Positions 7,261 to 16,079 of a stretch of 64,000 nucleotides of DNA are shown one piece after another. The notes beneath the pieces are model-generated. The model made no database searches. It worked only from the letters and a program-made list of their open reading frames with translations, and had not been told where the DNA came from. The stretch's first letter is position 1. Each line of letters starts with the position of its first letter. A program made the position numbers and the translations under genes. This DNA is from Lachnospiraceae bacterium UBA7205. GTDB taxonomy: Bacteria; Bacillota; Clostridia; Lachnospirales; Lachnospiraceae. The stretch covers positions 62,001 to 126,000 of the forward strand of contig DKUL01000057.1 in assembly GCA_002490665.1 (NCBI GenBank). The letters are read 5' to 3'.

Positions 7261-8931
7261 TTACTGATTCAGCTCTGCCAGGCACTGGTCAATAATCGTT
7301 CCAACAGTATCAATGTATGTCTGCATTGCTTCATCAACATTGCCGTTCTTTGTCACAACTTCGGTAATACATGCCATCTTTGCGTCAAAGATTGTACCAG
7401 ACTCATTTGTAAAGGTCTCAGATACCGGTGAAGCAGGAGCGTCCACACAGTTCTCTGTAAAGAACTTATTGCCTGCTGCTGCAAGCTCATCGTTATCTGT
7501 AAATCCGTTTGTCAGCTGTGCAATGGTGAGTGCCGGGTCAAGATGGTTCTTCTTCCATACAGTGTTCGGGTCATTTGGTGACGGCTTTAAGTGGAACTCA
7601 CCATCTGCATAAGAGTATGCCTTTTCCTTGTCAGTTCCTGCATTCGTTGTAAATTCCTCTGCCTTTGTGGACCAGTGAACATCCTCTGCACCGTATACCC
7701 ACAATGTCTGTACTGTACCGCCGTCTAACATGGTATCCAGCAGTGCATCGAATACTGCCTGATTGTGTACGGGGTCACCCTGGTCAATGATAACCCATAC
7801 CGGAGCCTCCCTGTTGAGGTAGCCGCCAAATGTATCCTGAATCTCCTTAATAGGCGGAAGCTGTACAAGCTCCTCATTCACTTCATTCTTGATTAAGTTA
7901 TCTGTCAGTGTCCTGTACCAGGTACCTGCCCAGTATGTAAACACGCCTGAAGAACCCTTCTGGTCATTCGAGAACCATTTCTCACGCGCAATCTTTGTTG
8001 ATGCCGTCAGGGACTCGGGGTCAATCGCGCCGTCATTGTAAGCCTGCTGCATTCTAAGGAGTGCATCCTTTGTCGCCTGCTCCTGGAATCCGTCTACCCA
8101 TGTGCCGTCTGCCGTCTGGTAAAGAGAAGGGAATGCACCCTGCCAGAACTCAGGCAGATAGTTAATCCACGGAGCCTCTGTTCCGATGAAGCCTGCCGCT
8201 ACAACACCATATGTATCGCCATCCACGCCGTTTCCATCCGGGTCACCGTCATGGAATGCCTTTAACATATTATAATAGTCGTCATAAGTCTTGACATCAT
8301 CGATATTGATGCCCACTGCGTCAAGCCATGCCTTCTTTACATAGGTAACGCAGCCGTTGCCGTATGTCGGTGCAAAGCCGTAGAGATGTCCTTCTGAATC
8401 CTTTAAGTTCTCATTAATGCTTGGCAGTGTAACCCTTGACTGGAACTCTGCGTTTGCGTAAGCGTCCGCCATATCCCACAGAAGCCCTGTCGGTGCATAC
8501 TGCTTGAACATCTCGGCACTCATAATCATTGCATCAGGATAATCCTGGCTTGCGAAGAGACGTCCGACTGCATCCGTATATCCTGAATGGTCAAGCTGCT
8601 GGATTGTCAGGTCAATTCCGACTGCATCTTCCCACTGCTTCTCAAAATCTGCCTGCCCATTGTCAACAGAAGCTGTCAGTGTACCATTTACAACAATTGT
8701 CAGTCCATCCTTAAGGACTTCATGGTAATCCTGCTTTTCGCCAGACGCTGCCGTGTTGTCTGCCGGTGCATCTGTGTTTGCTGCCGGTGCATCTGTTGTG
8801 TTTGACGGTGTGTCTGTCGTACTACTATTATTATTTGATGACGAACTTGCCGAGTCGCCACCGCCGCCGCATGCAGCTAAGGACACTACCATAGTTGATG
8901 CCAAAAGTAAAGATAATGCTTTCTTTTTCAT
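7261..8931 (-). CDS. Extracellular sugar-binding lipoprotein (LplA/YtcQ type)
   Basis: A 556-residue solute-binding protein. The lipobox LAAC with Cys21 is followed by a low-complexity Ser/Thr/Asn/Ala tether to about residue 65. The mature domain has aromatic and acidic stretches typical of large oligosaccharide binders (LPEFWQGAFPSLYQTADGTW, YWAGTWYRTL). At about 490 mature residues it matches the LplA/YtcQ group, not the smaller MalE group. It is the first gene of the importer operon, with GGGAGGAAAG before the ATG. Its promoter is overlapped by a cre-like palindrome, so carbon-catabolite control is likely. A divergent AraC-type regulator is 310 bases away and is the probable specific activator. 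Confidence 0.93.
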   Translation of the reverse strand: MKKKALSLLLASTMVVSLAACGGGGDSASSSSNNNSSTTDTPSNTTDAPAANTDAPADNTAASGEKQDYHEVLKDGLTIVVNGTLTASVDNGQADFEKQWEDAVGIDLTIQQLDHSGYTDAVGRLFASQDYPDAMIMSAEMFKQYAPTGLLWDMADAYANAEFQSRVTLPSINENLKDSEGHLYGFAPTYGNGCVTYVKKAWLDAVGINIDDVKTYDDYYNMLKAFHDGDPDGNGVDGDTYGVVAAGFIGTEAPWINYLPEFWQGAFPSLYQTADGTWVDGFQEQATKDALLRMQQAYNDGAIDPESLTASTKIAREKWFSNDQKGSSGVFTYWAGTWYRTLTDNLIKNEVNEELVQLPPIKEIQDTFGGYLNREAPVWVIIDQGDPVHNQAVFDALLDTMLDGGTVQTLWVYGAEDVHWSTKAEEFTTNAGTDKEKAYSYADGEFHLKPSPNDPNTVWKKNHLDPALTIAQLTNGFTDNDELAAAGNKFFTENCVDAPASPVSETFTNESGTIFDAKMACITEVVTKNGNVDEAMQTYIDTVGTIIDQCLAELNQ

Positions 8932-9040
8932 TTCTTACTTTCCTCCCTTATTATTGATTCATTTTTAAAAAAGTTTCTTCCGGAGCCGCCCCTGCCTTGC
9001 CTGTGCCAGTGGCTTTCCCCCGTCTGACCTTAACTCTAAC

Positions 9041-9068
9041 ATTGTAAGCCTTTACATTCAAGTGACAA
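9041..9068 (-). promoter_or_regulatory. Promoter of the ABC importer operon
   Basis: On the minus strand TTGTCA (9063-9068), a 16-base spacer and TACAAT (9041-9046) precede the binding-protein gene by about 110 bases. The cre-like site at 9042-9057 covers the -10 box and most of the spacer. Confidence 0.6.
9042..9057. promoter_or_regulatory. Cre-like operator (catabolite control) in the importer promoter
   Basis: The palindrome TGTAA-GCCT-TTACA matches the CcpA cre consensus WTGNNARCGNWWWCAW at every defined position except one central base. It overlaps the -10 region, which is the expected position for repression. The coding-strand form TGTAAAGGCTTACA matches the site upstream of the giant pectinase at 12 of 14 positions. 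Confidence 0.65.
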
Positions 9069-9242
9069 TTTTTGAGACAGCGTACATATTTTGCGTGCTG
9101 AAATCTAAAAAGCGCGAAAAACAGGCATTATGAAAGCAGTTACATATTGTATTTTTTTTATAAAGCTGATAAAATAATACTAAAATAACATTAAATATTC
9201 TTTTAATTCATATTTAAAAAAGAATTATCCGGAGTAAAAAAC

Positions 9243-11525
9243 ATGACTATCAAACAGCAAAATGTACAAAGTGACATAAATTTATCCGAAAAGCAGCCAA
9301 AATCTATCAATGACCGACAATCCATGATGTTAAAAATGGTAACCTCTTACAGTATTTTCCTTTTCATTATACTGGTTTTGTTTTCTTACCTGTATTTCTC
9401 GGACGCAAAAAATGCACGCAGCCAGTACCAGTGGCAGGTGAAGGCAACGTTCATGAGCAATGCCAAGCTGTTTGAGAAGGACCTGGACATCATGGACGCA
9501 TACTGCCGACAGCTCCTGCAGAACAATGCATTCCGCAAGCTTGCAAAAATCACGGAGGACAACCCCATGTTTTTTGATTTGGGAAATAGTGTCGCTACCA
9601 CGATGGCAACCGACGTGTACCCCGAGGCGCTTCTGCCAATGTCGGATATCTACTGTTACCTTCCGCATTCGGAGTACGTCCTTTCCCCCAATTGCTTTAT
9701 CCATAAGGTTCGGTATTATAACTGGATTAAGGACTATCCAGCCGACATGTATGAGCAGTATTCTGAAATGCTGGCAAATCCTTCCTATTATAATCGGTTC
9801 ATTCCTATGGATGAGTTGATGCCGACAAGCGGCAAGCGTTATTATATGTATCTTATTGACATGAATGCCCTCTACTATCTGGACATTGATGCCGTTGCCT
9901 GCTTTATTCTTGCGGAGGACGAGCTTTCTTCCTTATTTGAATGCATGGACGCAGACGCACCATACCGGTACCTGTCCATCAGCGCCAGCCAGCACGACAG
10001 CATTCTGTCACTTTCCACCCCCGAGAGTGCGAATTTCGAGAGCCTGACTGTGGCAGAAAGCCTTGACAGCATGGTTAACTTCCTCAACTCCGTGGAAATG
10101 TCCATGGATATATATACCTCGACTGACACAGGCTATGTTTACCTGTATACATATCCCTCCTTTGCATCCGCAGCAAATAATGCACCCCCTCAAATATTGT
10201 ACGCTGCATTATTTATGGCAACGCTCATCGGGGGACTTATCATTATTTTCTGGCTGTCAAAGCGCAACATCCGCCCAATTCTGGAGCTTGACCAGCAATT
10301 GCAGGTGACCGAGCTCGAAAAGAGCCATCTCCAGGAGGTCATGGACAGCCAGCGCCCCATTATCTTCAACTCCTATGTCAGGCAGTTCCTGAAAGGCATG
10401 ATTGTCTCACAGGAGGAGGCATCCTACGCCAAAAAATTTCTCGGGCTTGCCGACGAATCGCTCGTGTTCAATGGTCTCTACGTCGTCGCATACAACAGCG
10501 CCGACCAGCACGCCGCATCCAGTGAACCCCGCACACCGGAGGAGTGCAACACCATTATACTGGACGCGCTCCGGCAGTTTACGGACGAAACGCTTTACTA
10601 CTTCAGCCCGTCTGACCGCGTTTACGCCATCATTGTCGTGGGAAAGGCGGATGATGAAAAGGACCTCATCATCAAGACAAATGAAATGGTTGTAAAAATG
10701 CACCATTACCTGCTGGACACCTATGGCATCTGGCTCTTTGCCGGAATCGGAAAAACAACAGATGATATTTTAAACGTCTGGGAATCTTACCAGCAGGCAA
10801 TGGAAGCCGTCAATTACACCAGCAAGAATTATTTCTTCTTTCCATATGAATTTATCCAGAAGGATTCCAGTGCCTTTTACTATCCGACGGAGCTCTCGAC
10901 GAAGCTGATACACTTCATCTCGACCGGCAACACCTCACAGGTGATGGAGCTCTTCAACCTGATTCACCAGGAAAATATCGAGGAGCGCTCCCTTCCTATT
11001 CATATGGTGCAGTTTTTGCTGTCGGATATCCGAAATACCCTGTTGAAGGCGCGGTTTGCACTGCCGCAGGGCACACCAAAGGAGGTCATTCAGAATCTGG
11101 ATGAATGCTTTGCCGAACATGTTTCTTTTAAGCTTTGTGAAGATATCGCGCTGAAGCTTTGTACGCTGTTTACGATAAAATCAGACGACACAGACTTGAT
11201 TTCACTGATTGAAAAATATATTCTTGACAACTATGCAGACCCATCCATGGGACTGAACAAGATATCGGACGAATTCCAGATATCCGAGAGCTATTTTTCC
11301 CATCTCTTCAAGGAAAAGAAAGGCGTCAATTTCTCGACCTACCTGGAAAGCATCCGCCTGAACGAGGCGTCGCGGCTGATACGCGAGACCGATATCAGCC
11401 TGAACGAGCTCTATCTCTCTGTCGGTTACAACAACGCAAACTCGTTCCGGCGCGCATTCAAAAAAATATACGGCATGACGCCGAGCGCCATGCGTGACGC
11501 CAAGTCACCGCTTGCCGGCGGTTAA
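9243..11525 (+). CDS. Membrane-anchored AraC-family transcriptional regulator (YtdP/YesS-like)
   Basis: A 760-residue regulator. It has a cytoplasmic N-terminus, TM1 at about residues 36-56 (FLFIILVLFSYLYF), an extracytoplasmic sensor of about 265 residues and TM2 at about 322-342 (YAALFMATLIGGLIIIFWLS). A cytoplasmic linker follows, then a C-terminal double helix-turn-helix AraC domain at about 655-755 (GLNKISDEFQISESYFSHLF and SVGYNNANSFRRAFKKIYGM). This layout is that of Bacillus YtdP/YesS/YtcQ-locus activators, which sense pectic sugars outside the cell without a separate kinase. It is divergent from the sugar importer, its likely target. The start has GGAG 9 bases upstream. Its stop overlaps the convergent pyrC stop by 4 bases. 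Confidence 0.92.
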   Translation: MTIKQQNVQSDINLSEKQPKSINDRQSMMLKMVTSYSIFLFIILVLFSYLYFSDAKNARSQYQWQVKATFMSNAKLFEKDLDIMDAYCRQLLQNNAFRKLAKITEDNPMFFDLGNSVATTMATDVYPEALLPMSDIYCYLPHSEYVLSPNCFIHKVRYYNWIKDYPADMYEQYSEMLANPSYYNRFIPMDELMPTSGKRYYMYLIDMNALYYLDIDAVACFILAEDELSSLFECMDADAPYRYLSISASQHDSILSLSTPESANFESLTVAESLDSMVNFLNSVEMSMDIYTSTDTGYVYLYTYPSFASAANNAPPQILYAALFMATLIGGLIIIFWLSKRNIRPILELDQQLQVTELEKSHLQEVMDSQRPIIFNSYVRQFLKGMIVSQEEASYAKKFLGLADESLVFNGLYVVAYNSADQHAASSEPRTPEECNTIILDALRQFTDETLYYFSPSDRVYAIIVVGKADDEKDLIIKTNEMVVKMHHYLLDTYGIWLFAGIGKTTDDILNVWESYQQAMEAVNYTSKNYFFFPYEFIQKDSSAFYYPTELSTKLIHFISTGNTSQVMELFNLIHQENIEERSLPIHMVQFLLSDIRNTLLKARFALPQGTPKEVIQNLDECFAEHVSFKLCEDIALKLCTLFTIKSDDTDLISLIEKYILDNYADPSMGLNKISDEFQISESYFSHLFKEKKGVNFSTYLESIRLNEASRLIRETDISLNELYLSVGYNNANSFRRAFKKIYGMTPSAMRDAKSPLAGG

Positions 11526-12820
11526 AAAGACTGATTTTTGTATACAATCTTGCCATTGACCAGCGTATACTTTACAACGCCGTTCAGTACCTGTCCGGTA
11601 AATGGCGAATTGGAAGATTTGGACACAAAGTTTCCCACTGTCTGCGCGGCGGCTGCGTCAAATATCACGATATCGGCGGCAGCCCCCTCCGACAGCGTTC
11701 CCGCCGGCAGCCCATACATCGCGGCCGGGTTGGACGACATGGCACGAATCAGGGCTTCCATGGAAAGGCATCCTTTATTGACAAGGTTTGTGATGCCAAG
11801 CGAAAGCGCCGTCTCCAGGCCGATAATCCCGCTCGGCGCTTCCGTGATCGGCTTTTTCTTTTCCTCTGCGCTGTGCGGCGCATGGTCAGTCGCTATGATA
11901 TCGATGGTGCCATCCTGAAGCCCTTCGATAACTGCCTGCCTGTCCGACTCCTCACGCAGCGGCGGGTTCATCTTGGCAAGCGTTCCAAACTGGATAACCG
12001 CATCCTCCGTCAGGCTGAAATGATGCGGGGTCGCCTCCGCATGGATATTGGACATTCTCAGCTCTGCCGCCCGCCTTTTTGCCTGTCTGACAAGTTCCAC
12101 GCCTTCCTTTGTGCTGATATGCTGGATATTTAAAATAGCACCTGTTTTTAATGCAGTCTGCAAATCACGCCGTATCAATGATATTTCCGCCTCCCTCGGC
12201 GAACCACCAATGCCAAAATACGCAGACGCCTTTCCACTGTTGACTCCGTTGTTTGTGATGTATTCGGGATTTTCCTCATGGAGGCTGATTGGAACCCCTA
12301 GCGCCGCCGCTTTTGCCATCGCCTGTTCCATCAGCCCTGCATCCATAATCGGAATTCCGTCATCCGTAAATCCCGATGCCCCCTCTTTTTGAAGCGCCTC
12401 CATGTCCGTAAGCTCTTTTCCCGCCATTCCCTTTGTCACGGTTGCGCAGGTATAAACCTTCAGGTCTGTTTTTCTGCCCTTTTCCAGGACATAGCGAAGC
12501 GTCTGCTCATTGTCGACTGCCGGTTTCGTGTTTGCCATCAGCACCACGCTTGTAAAACCGCCCTTTAGCGCCGCCCTTGCCCCAGTCTCAATATCCTCCT
12601 TGTGGGTAAATCCCGGATCCCTGAAATGCACATGCACATCGACCAGCCCCGGCGCCACGGTGCATCCTGTGGCATCAATTACATCACACGTGTTATCTTT
12701 TACCGTTCTGACATCCTCGCCTGATATCCACTCAATTTTGCCATCCTTTACCAGAACATCTGCCTGCCGCCTTATCCCATTTGCCGGGTCGACGACAAAC
12801 CCGTTTTTTATCAGTACCAT
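11522..12820 (-). CDS. pyrC: Dihydroorotase, class I
   Basis: A 432-residue zinc amidohydrolase that makes dihydroorotate from carbamoyl-aspartate in pyrimidine synthesis. Visible motifs are DVHVHFRDPGFTHKEDIETG (metal-binding HxH plus the substrate Arg), ANTKPAVDN, GFTDDGIP (the Asp that bridges metals in class I enzymes), SLHEE, IQHIST and the catalytic IATDHAPH. The ending VLNGVVKYTLVNGKIVY is typical. The length fits class I (about 425). The start has AAAGGAA 10 bases upstream. It follows a small lipoprotein gene by 50 bases on the same strand. No other pyr genes and no PyrR-type attenuator are visible nearby. Confidence 0.95.
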   Translation of the reverse strand: MVLIKNGFVVDPANGIRRQADVLVKDGKIEWISGEDVRTVKDNTCDVIDATGCTVAPGLVDVHVHFRDPGFTHKEDIETGARAALKGGFTSVVLMANTKPAVDNEQTLRYVLEKGRKTDLKVYTCATVTKGMAGKELTDMEALQKEGASGFTDDGIPIMDAGLMEQAMAKAAALGVPISLHEENPEYITNNGVNSGKASAYFGIGGSPREAEISLIRRDLQTALKTGAILNIQHISTKEGVELVRQAKRRAAELRMSNIHAEATPHHFSLTEDAVIQFGTLAKMNPPLREESDRQAVIEGLQDGTIDIIATDHAPHSAEEKKKPITEAPSGIIGLETALSLGITNLVNKGCLSMEALIRAMSSNPAAMYGLPAGTLSEGAAADIVIFDAAAAQTVGNFVSKSSNSPFTGQVLNGVVKYTLVNGKIVYKNQSF

Positions 12821-12870
12821 ATTTCTTTTGTTCCTTTCGCAATCATATTTCTTCTACCTTAACACATATT

Positions 12871-13296
12871 TTACTTAAATTCTATCATCTTATCCGCTAT
12901 ATTCTGTGTTTTTACAACAATATAGGGTCTTGTCGGCGTGTTGGTCACGTTCTCTGCCTTGCCAGGTCCTATCAGCGTCGTGTCGATAATTACGGATTCC
13001 TCTGTCTCGTAAAATTCATTGACGCTGATGCTGTAGCCGCCGCCGGACTGCTCGCCATACCCGATTGCGATATACATCTCTGTCCCGAGCGTATAGCTAA
13101 TCTGGAACGGCTCCGCGGACTTCTCCGCAATAATGTCCCGCAGCGCCTCCGGCTGCTGCTCCTCACCGACAACGGTAAAGTCAATATCCTTAAGCCTATC
13201 CTCCTGCGTATCTTCCATGGAGCAGCCAAGTACCGCCGCCATTAATATAACACACGTTATCGTATATGTAAGTATTCTTTTCCTGAATCTGGTCAT
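12871..13296 (-). CDS. Small lipoprotein of unknown function
   Basis: A 141-residue protein with a basic N-terminus, a hydrophobic segment and the lipobox VLGCS near residue 25, so probably membrane-anchored on the outer face. The mature part is acidic and beta-rich with no family I recognise. An open frame extends upstream to 13353, but GGAGGG lies 5 bases before the ATG at 13296, so that start is used. It is 50 bases upstream of pyrC and may share a transcript. The region upstream holds a 16-base inverted repeat shared with divergent plsC. Confidence 0.6.
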   Translation of the reverse strand: MTRFRKRILTYTITCVILMAAVLGCSMEDTQEDRLKDIDFTVVGEEQQPEALRDIIAEKSAEPFQISYTLGTEMYIAIGYGEQSGGGYSISVNEFYETEESVIIDTTLIGPGKAENVTNTPTRPYIVVKTQNIADKMIEFK

Positions 13297-13415
13297 TTTG
13301 CCCTCCTGACTGGTTACAGTTCCGAAACATATCTGTCTATAATTATGTGCCATTTCGAAAATATATGCATTTATGGTTGATTTTGGCGTGGAAAATGTAT
13401 AAGATAGAACTATGT

Positions 13416-13459
13416 GTATTATAGTAAACGACTCGTACTTTTATCGTTTACTATAATAC
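13416..13459. promoter_or_regulatory. Perfect 16-base inverted repeat between lipoprotein gene and plsC
   Basis: The arms GTATTATAGTAAACGA (13416-13431) and TCGTTTACTATAATAC (13444-13459) match perfectly around a 12-base loop. Each arm contains a -10-like hexamer facing outward (TATAAT at 13452-13457 on plus, its mirror at 13418-13423 on minus). This can be a divergent promoter with a built-in operator. No U-tract follows, so it is not a terminator. Confidence 0.65.
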
Positions 13460-13481
13460 AAGTAATTACATGGAGGTTCAT

Positions 13482-14216
13482 ATGATTCGACTGATTCTTG
13501 TAGGTGGTTTTGTTATCCTTTTTTTAATACTGAGCATGCCCATCATGTTTGTGGAGTGGCTTATCGGCAAATCCAACCCTGACCTAAAAAGCCGCTCGAG
13601 CCTTGCCATCGTCAACTGGGCATTTCGTTGCGTGCGCTTTCTTGCAGGCGCCAGGGTCACCTATATCGGCGAGGAGAATATTCCCTGCGACACGCCTGTT
13701 CTATACATCGGAAACCACAGGAGCTTTTTTGATATTGTCCTGACTTACGTCCGTGTGCCGCGCCCCACGGGATATATCGCCAAGAAAAGCATGGAGAAGG
13801 TGCCGCTCTTAAATATCTGGATGCGCAACCTCCACTGCCTGTTTCTTGACCGTGAAAACCTCAAGGCGGGCGCACAGACCATCATCGAGGCAATCAACCT
13901 GATGAAAAGCGGAAAGTCCGTGTGCATTTTTCCGGAGGGCACACGAAACAAGGAGGAAGGAACATTGCTTCCATTTCATGAGGGAAGCTTTAAAATTGCC
14001 GCAAAGGCAGGCTGCCCCATTGTTCCCATGACCATCAACAACAGCGCGGCTGTCTTTGAAAACCAGTTTCCCAGAATTAAGAAAGCACATGTTATTGTTG
14101 AATACGGAAAACCGATTGACATCAAGGCGCTTCCCAAGGAACAGCAGAAAAAGATTGCATCCTATGTGCAGGATATCATTCTGGAGACCCATCAAAAAAA
14201 TGCGTCAGCCTTATAG
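13482..14216 (+). CDS. plsC: 1-acyl-sn-glycerol-3-phosphate acyltransferase
   Basis: A 244-residue membrane-associated enzyme that acylates lysophosphatidic acid in phospholipid synthesis. An N-terminal helix (residues 2-25) anchors it. The catalytic NHxxxxD motif is NHRSFFD (His79, Asp84), the substrate motif is FPEGTRN (150-156), and IVPMTINNS follows. An in-frame ATG at 13470 would overlap the ribosome site. TGGAGG is 5 bases before the ATG at 13482, which is preferred. It is monocistronic, with a strong terminator after it and a palindromic control region before it. Confidence 0.93.
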   Translation: MIRLILVGGFVILFLILSMPIMFVEWLIGKSNPDLKSRSSLAIVNWAFRCVRFLAGARVTYIGEENIPCDTPVLYIGNHRSFFDIVLTYVRVPRPTGYIAKKSMEKVPLLNIWMRNLHCLFLDRENLKAGAQTIIEAINLMKSGKSVCIFPEGTRNKEEGTLLPFHEGSFKIAAKAGCPIVPMTINNSAAVFENQFPRIKKAHVIVEYGKPIDIKALPKEQQKKIASYVQDIILETHQKNASAL

Positions 14217-14221
14217 GCAGC

Positions 14222-14268
14222 AAAAAAACCGGAATCCTTTCAAAACCAAAGGGTTCCGGTTCTTTTTT
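14222..14268. terminator. Bidirectional terminator after plsC
   Basis: A stem of AACCGGAATCCTTT (14227-14240) with AAAGGGTTCCGGTT (14248-14261), one mismatch, and A and T tracts on either side. It serves plsC and the converging 60-codon gene. Confidence 0.9.
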
Positions 14269-14271
14269 GTA

Positions 14272-14454
14272 CTATTCTTTTATGATATCCAGTTCCGTAA
14301 GATTTACACCGGAAGCTGTCAAAATGACTTTCAATTCGATGTACCGCCTTTTCATTTTTTTGTATGCCCCGGACGCTTTATCGCAATCCACCATATAATC
14401 CTGCAATCTTGAAAATTCTTCGATATTTCTTTGCAACATTTCTTTTTCTGTCAT
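14272..14454 (-). CDS. Conserved-looking small protein, unknown function
   Basis: Sixty residues, acidic N-terminal half and basic middle, predicted almost fully alpha-helical (LQRNIEEFSRLQDYMVDCDK). No family is recognised. An in-frame ATG at 14466 forms part of the ribosome site (ATGGAGG). The ATG at 14454, 5 bases beyond GGAGG, is the better start. A GCCGCC/GGCGGC mini-hairpin directly precedes the ribosome site. Confidence 0.55.
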   Translation of the reverse strand: MTEKEMLQRNIEEFSRLQDYMVDCDKASGAYKKMKRRYIELKVILTASGVNLTELDIIKE

Positions 14455-14466
14455 ATTATCCTCCAT

Positions 14467-14481
14467 GCCGCCCTTGGCGGC
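14467..14481 (-). promoter_or_regulatory. GC mini-hairpin directly before a ribosome site
   Basis: On the minus strand GCCGCC-AAG-GGCGGC runs straight into ATGGAGG. The same layout (a short ATTTGAG-like stretch, a mini-hairpin, then ATGGAG and an ATG 12 bases further) recurs before the genes starting at 18620 and 58950. Confidence 0.5.
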
Positions 14482-14493
14482 TCAAATAGGAAT

Positions 14494-14581
14494 GAAAAAC
14501 GCCGTCCTTTGCGTTTTTCCGGTGTGAAACTTAATACTTCTTAGGCAGTGTCTTTTGCTGCCTTAGAAGTATTTTTCACAC
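14494..14581 (-). terminator. Two hairpins downstream of murF
   Basis: A long imperfect stem (14522-14581) pairs GTGTGAAA...AATACTTCT...AGGCAG with its inverse. It is followed on the minus strand by GAAAAACGC (14494-14502) paired with GCGTTTTTC (14511-14519), which ends in a U-run. Together they are a likely murF terminator. The 60-base outer stem is unusually long for one. Confidence 0.65.
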
Positions 14582-14621
14582 TACCCTCCCCACGAAACAA
14601 TTTTATTACCTGATATTTTCA

Positions 14622-16079
14622 TTATAACTGATTCTCCGGGCAGTGTAAAGACAATGCCGCAATAATCCCTTCAAAGTGCATCCCATGCGACGCCTTCACA
14701 AGCACGATATCCCCATCGCGAATCTGTCCGTCAATATCCGCAAGCAGGGCTTCCTTGTCTGCATAGTAATACAGCTCCACGCTGGAATTATCCACATTTT
14801 TTGCGCCGTCATACATATTTTTACACAGCTTTCCGACACAGATAACCACATCAATGTCCTTCTCCGCCGCGTATGCGCCCACCTCGCTGTGAAGCGCTGC
14901 CTCGTCGGCGCCAAGCTCAAACATGTCGCCAAGGACTGCGACCTTGCGCGCCATCCCATGATGTTCCACGCCATCCGTGGTGTCCGTCATGGAGAGGAGG
15001 TCAAGCGCCGCCTTCATCGAGACGGGATTCGCATTGTAGCAGTCATCAATCAATGTCAGTCTGCCGGTACGGATGACATTGCTCCTGCCGCCGACAGGCT
15101 CCACATCCCGGATGCCTGCCTGAATCTGCCCTGCCGACAGCCCGAATACCACACCGACAGCCGTTGCGGCAAGTGCATTGTACAGCATATGTTCACCCGG
15201 CAGCGGAATCTCCGCCTGGAATGTTGTCTCCCCACCATCCCCCGCGCCATGCCGGATATGAATCAAAGCCCTGCTGCCGATAAGCCCCCTGTTTTCATAG
15301 TGGGTCGCGTAGATATCGTTGCTGCCTGCGCCGCCAAAAAATATCGGTACCTGTCCCTGTACTTCCTTGATGGTGATAAGCTTGTCGTCGTCCCCATTCA
15401 GGCAAATCTGTGCCCCTGGCTGCATATAGTCAAAGATTTCTGTCTTTGCCTTGAGAATCCCGTCCCGCGTTCCCAGGTTTTCCAGATGGCACTGCCCGAT
15501 ATTGGTAATCAGGCATACATCCGGCCTTGCAATCCTGCCAAGCCGGTGCATTTCCCCGAAATCACTGATGCCCATTTCCAAAACCGCAATCTGGCAGTCA
15601 TCACGTATCTGCAAAACCGTGAGCGGCAGCCCGACCTCGTTATTGAAATTGCCCTGCGTTTTCTGGACACGGAAGCCTTTTGCAAGCACACTCGCCACAA
15701 ACTCCTTTGTGCTGGTCTTGCCGACGCTTCCTGTAATACCGACCACCCTGACATCTAGCTGTTTCCTGTAAAATTCTGCCACGTCCTTCAATGCCTGGAA
15801 GCTGTCCTGCACAAGGATATATGCCCCCCTTGGATTCCGGGGCGCCTGCTCACAGATGACGCCGAGCGCACCCGCATCAAACACGCTGTCTATAAAGCTG
15901 TGTCCGTCCACACGCTCCCCTCGCGTCGCGATAAAGACATATCCTTTTTCCACCTTCCGCGAATCGAGCACCACGCCTTCTGCTTCCGCGGCATCTGCAC
16001 TGACGCGGGATGGCATCCCCTCCGTATGGAGTGTCCCGTTCACCGCATCGGCAATGTTTTTCAACGTCATATTTTTCAT
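14622..16079 (-). CDS. murF: UDP-N-acetylmuramoyl-tripeptide--D-alanyl-D-alanine ligase
   Basis: A 485-residue cytoplasmic Mur ligase that adds D-Ala-D-Ala to the peptidoglycan precursor. The ATP loop GSVGKTSTKEF lies near residue 115. TQGNFNNEVGLPLTVLQI, EMGISDFGEM and the DDCYNANPVSMKAALDLL stretch of the C-terminal domain are all present. The open frame extends to 16118. The ATG at 16079 overlaps the ddl stop as ATGA and is the coupled start. The gene follows ddl directly, which provides its D-Ala-D-Ala substrate. Confidence 0.96.
   Translation of the reverse strand: MKNMTLKNIADAVNGTLHTEGMPSRVSADAAEAEGVVLDSRKVEKGYVFIATRGERVDGHSFIDSVFDAGALGVICEQAPRNPRGAYILVQDSFQALKDVAEFYRKQLDVRVVGITGSVGKTSTKEFVASVLAKGFRVQKTQGNFNNEVGLPLTVLQIRDDCQIAVLEMGISDFGEMHRLGRIARPDVCLITNIGQCHLENLGTRDGILKAKTEIFDYMQPGAQICLNGDDDKLITIKEVQGQVPIFFGGAGSNDIYATHYENRGLIGSRALIHIRHGAGDGGETTFQAEIPLPGEHMLYNALAATAVGVVFGLSAGQIQAGIRDVEPVGGRSNVIRTGRLTLIDDCYNANPVSMKAALDLLSMTDTTDGVEHHGMARKVAVLGDMFELGADEAALHSEVGAYAAEKDIDVVICVGKLCKNMYDGAKNVDNSSVELYYYADKEALLADIDGQIRDGDIVLVKASHGMHFEGIIAALSLHCPENQL

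Larger units (their letters stand above)
8932..9242. other. Divergent intergenic region of the sugar-uptake locus
   Basis: It holds the importer promoter and cre-like site (9041-9068). An AT-rich stretch (9140-9235) with TAAAATAATA-like sequences is the probable control region of the AraC regulator. No ORF of interest is present. Confidence 0.6.

Noticed and set aside
12871..13353. Longer start for the lipoprotein at 13353
   Set aside because: The extra 19 residues spoil the signal peptide and have no ribosome site; GGAGGG supports 13296.
14676..15758. 360-codon plus-strand ORF opposite murF
   Set aside because: Antisense shadow; murF carries all family motifs in the opposite frame.
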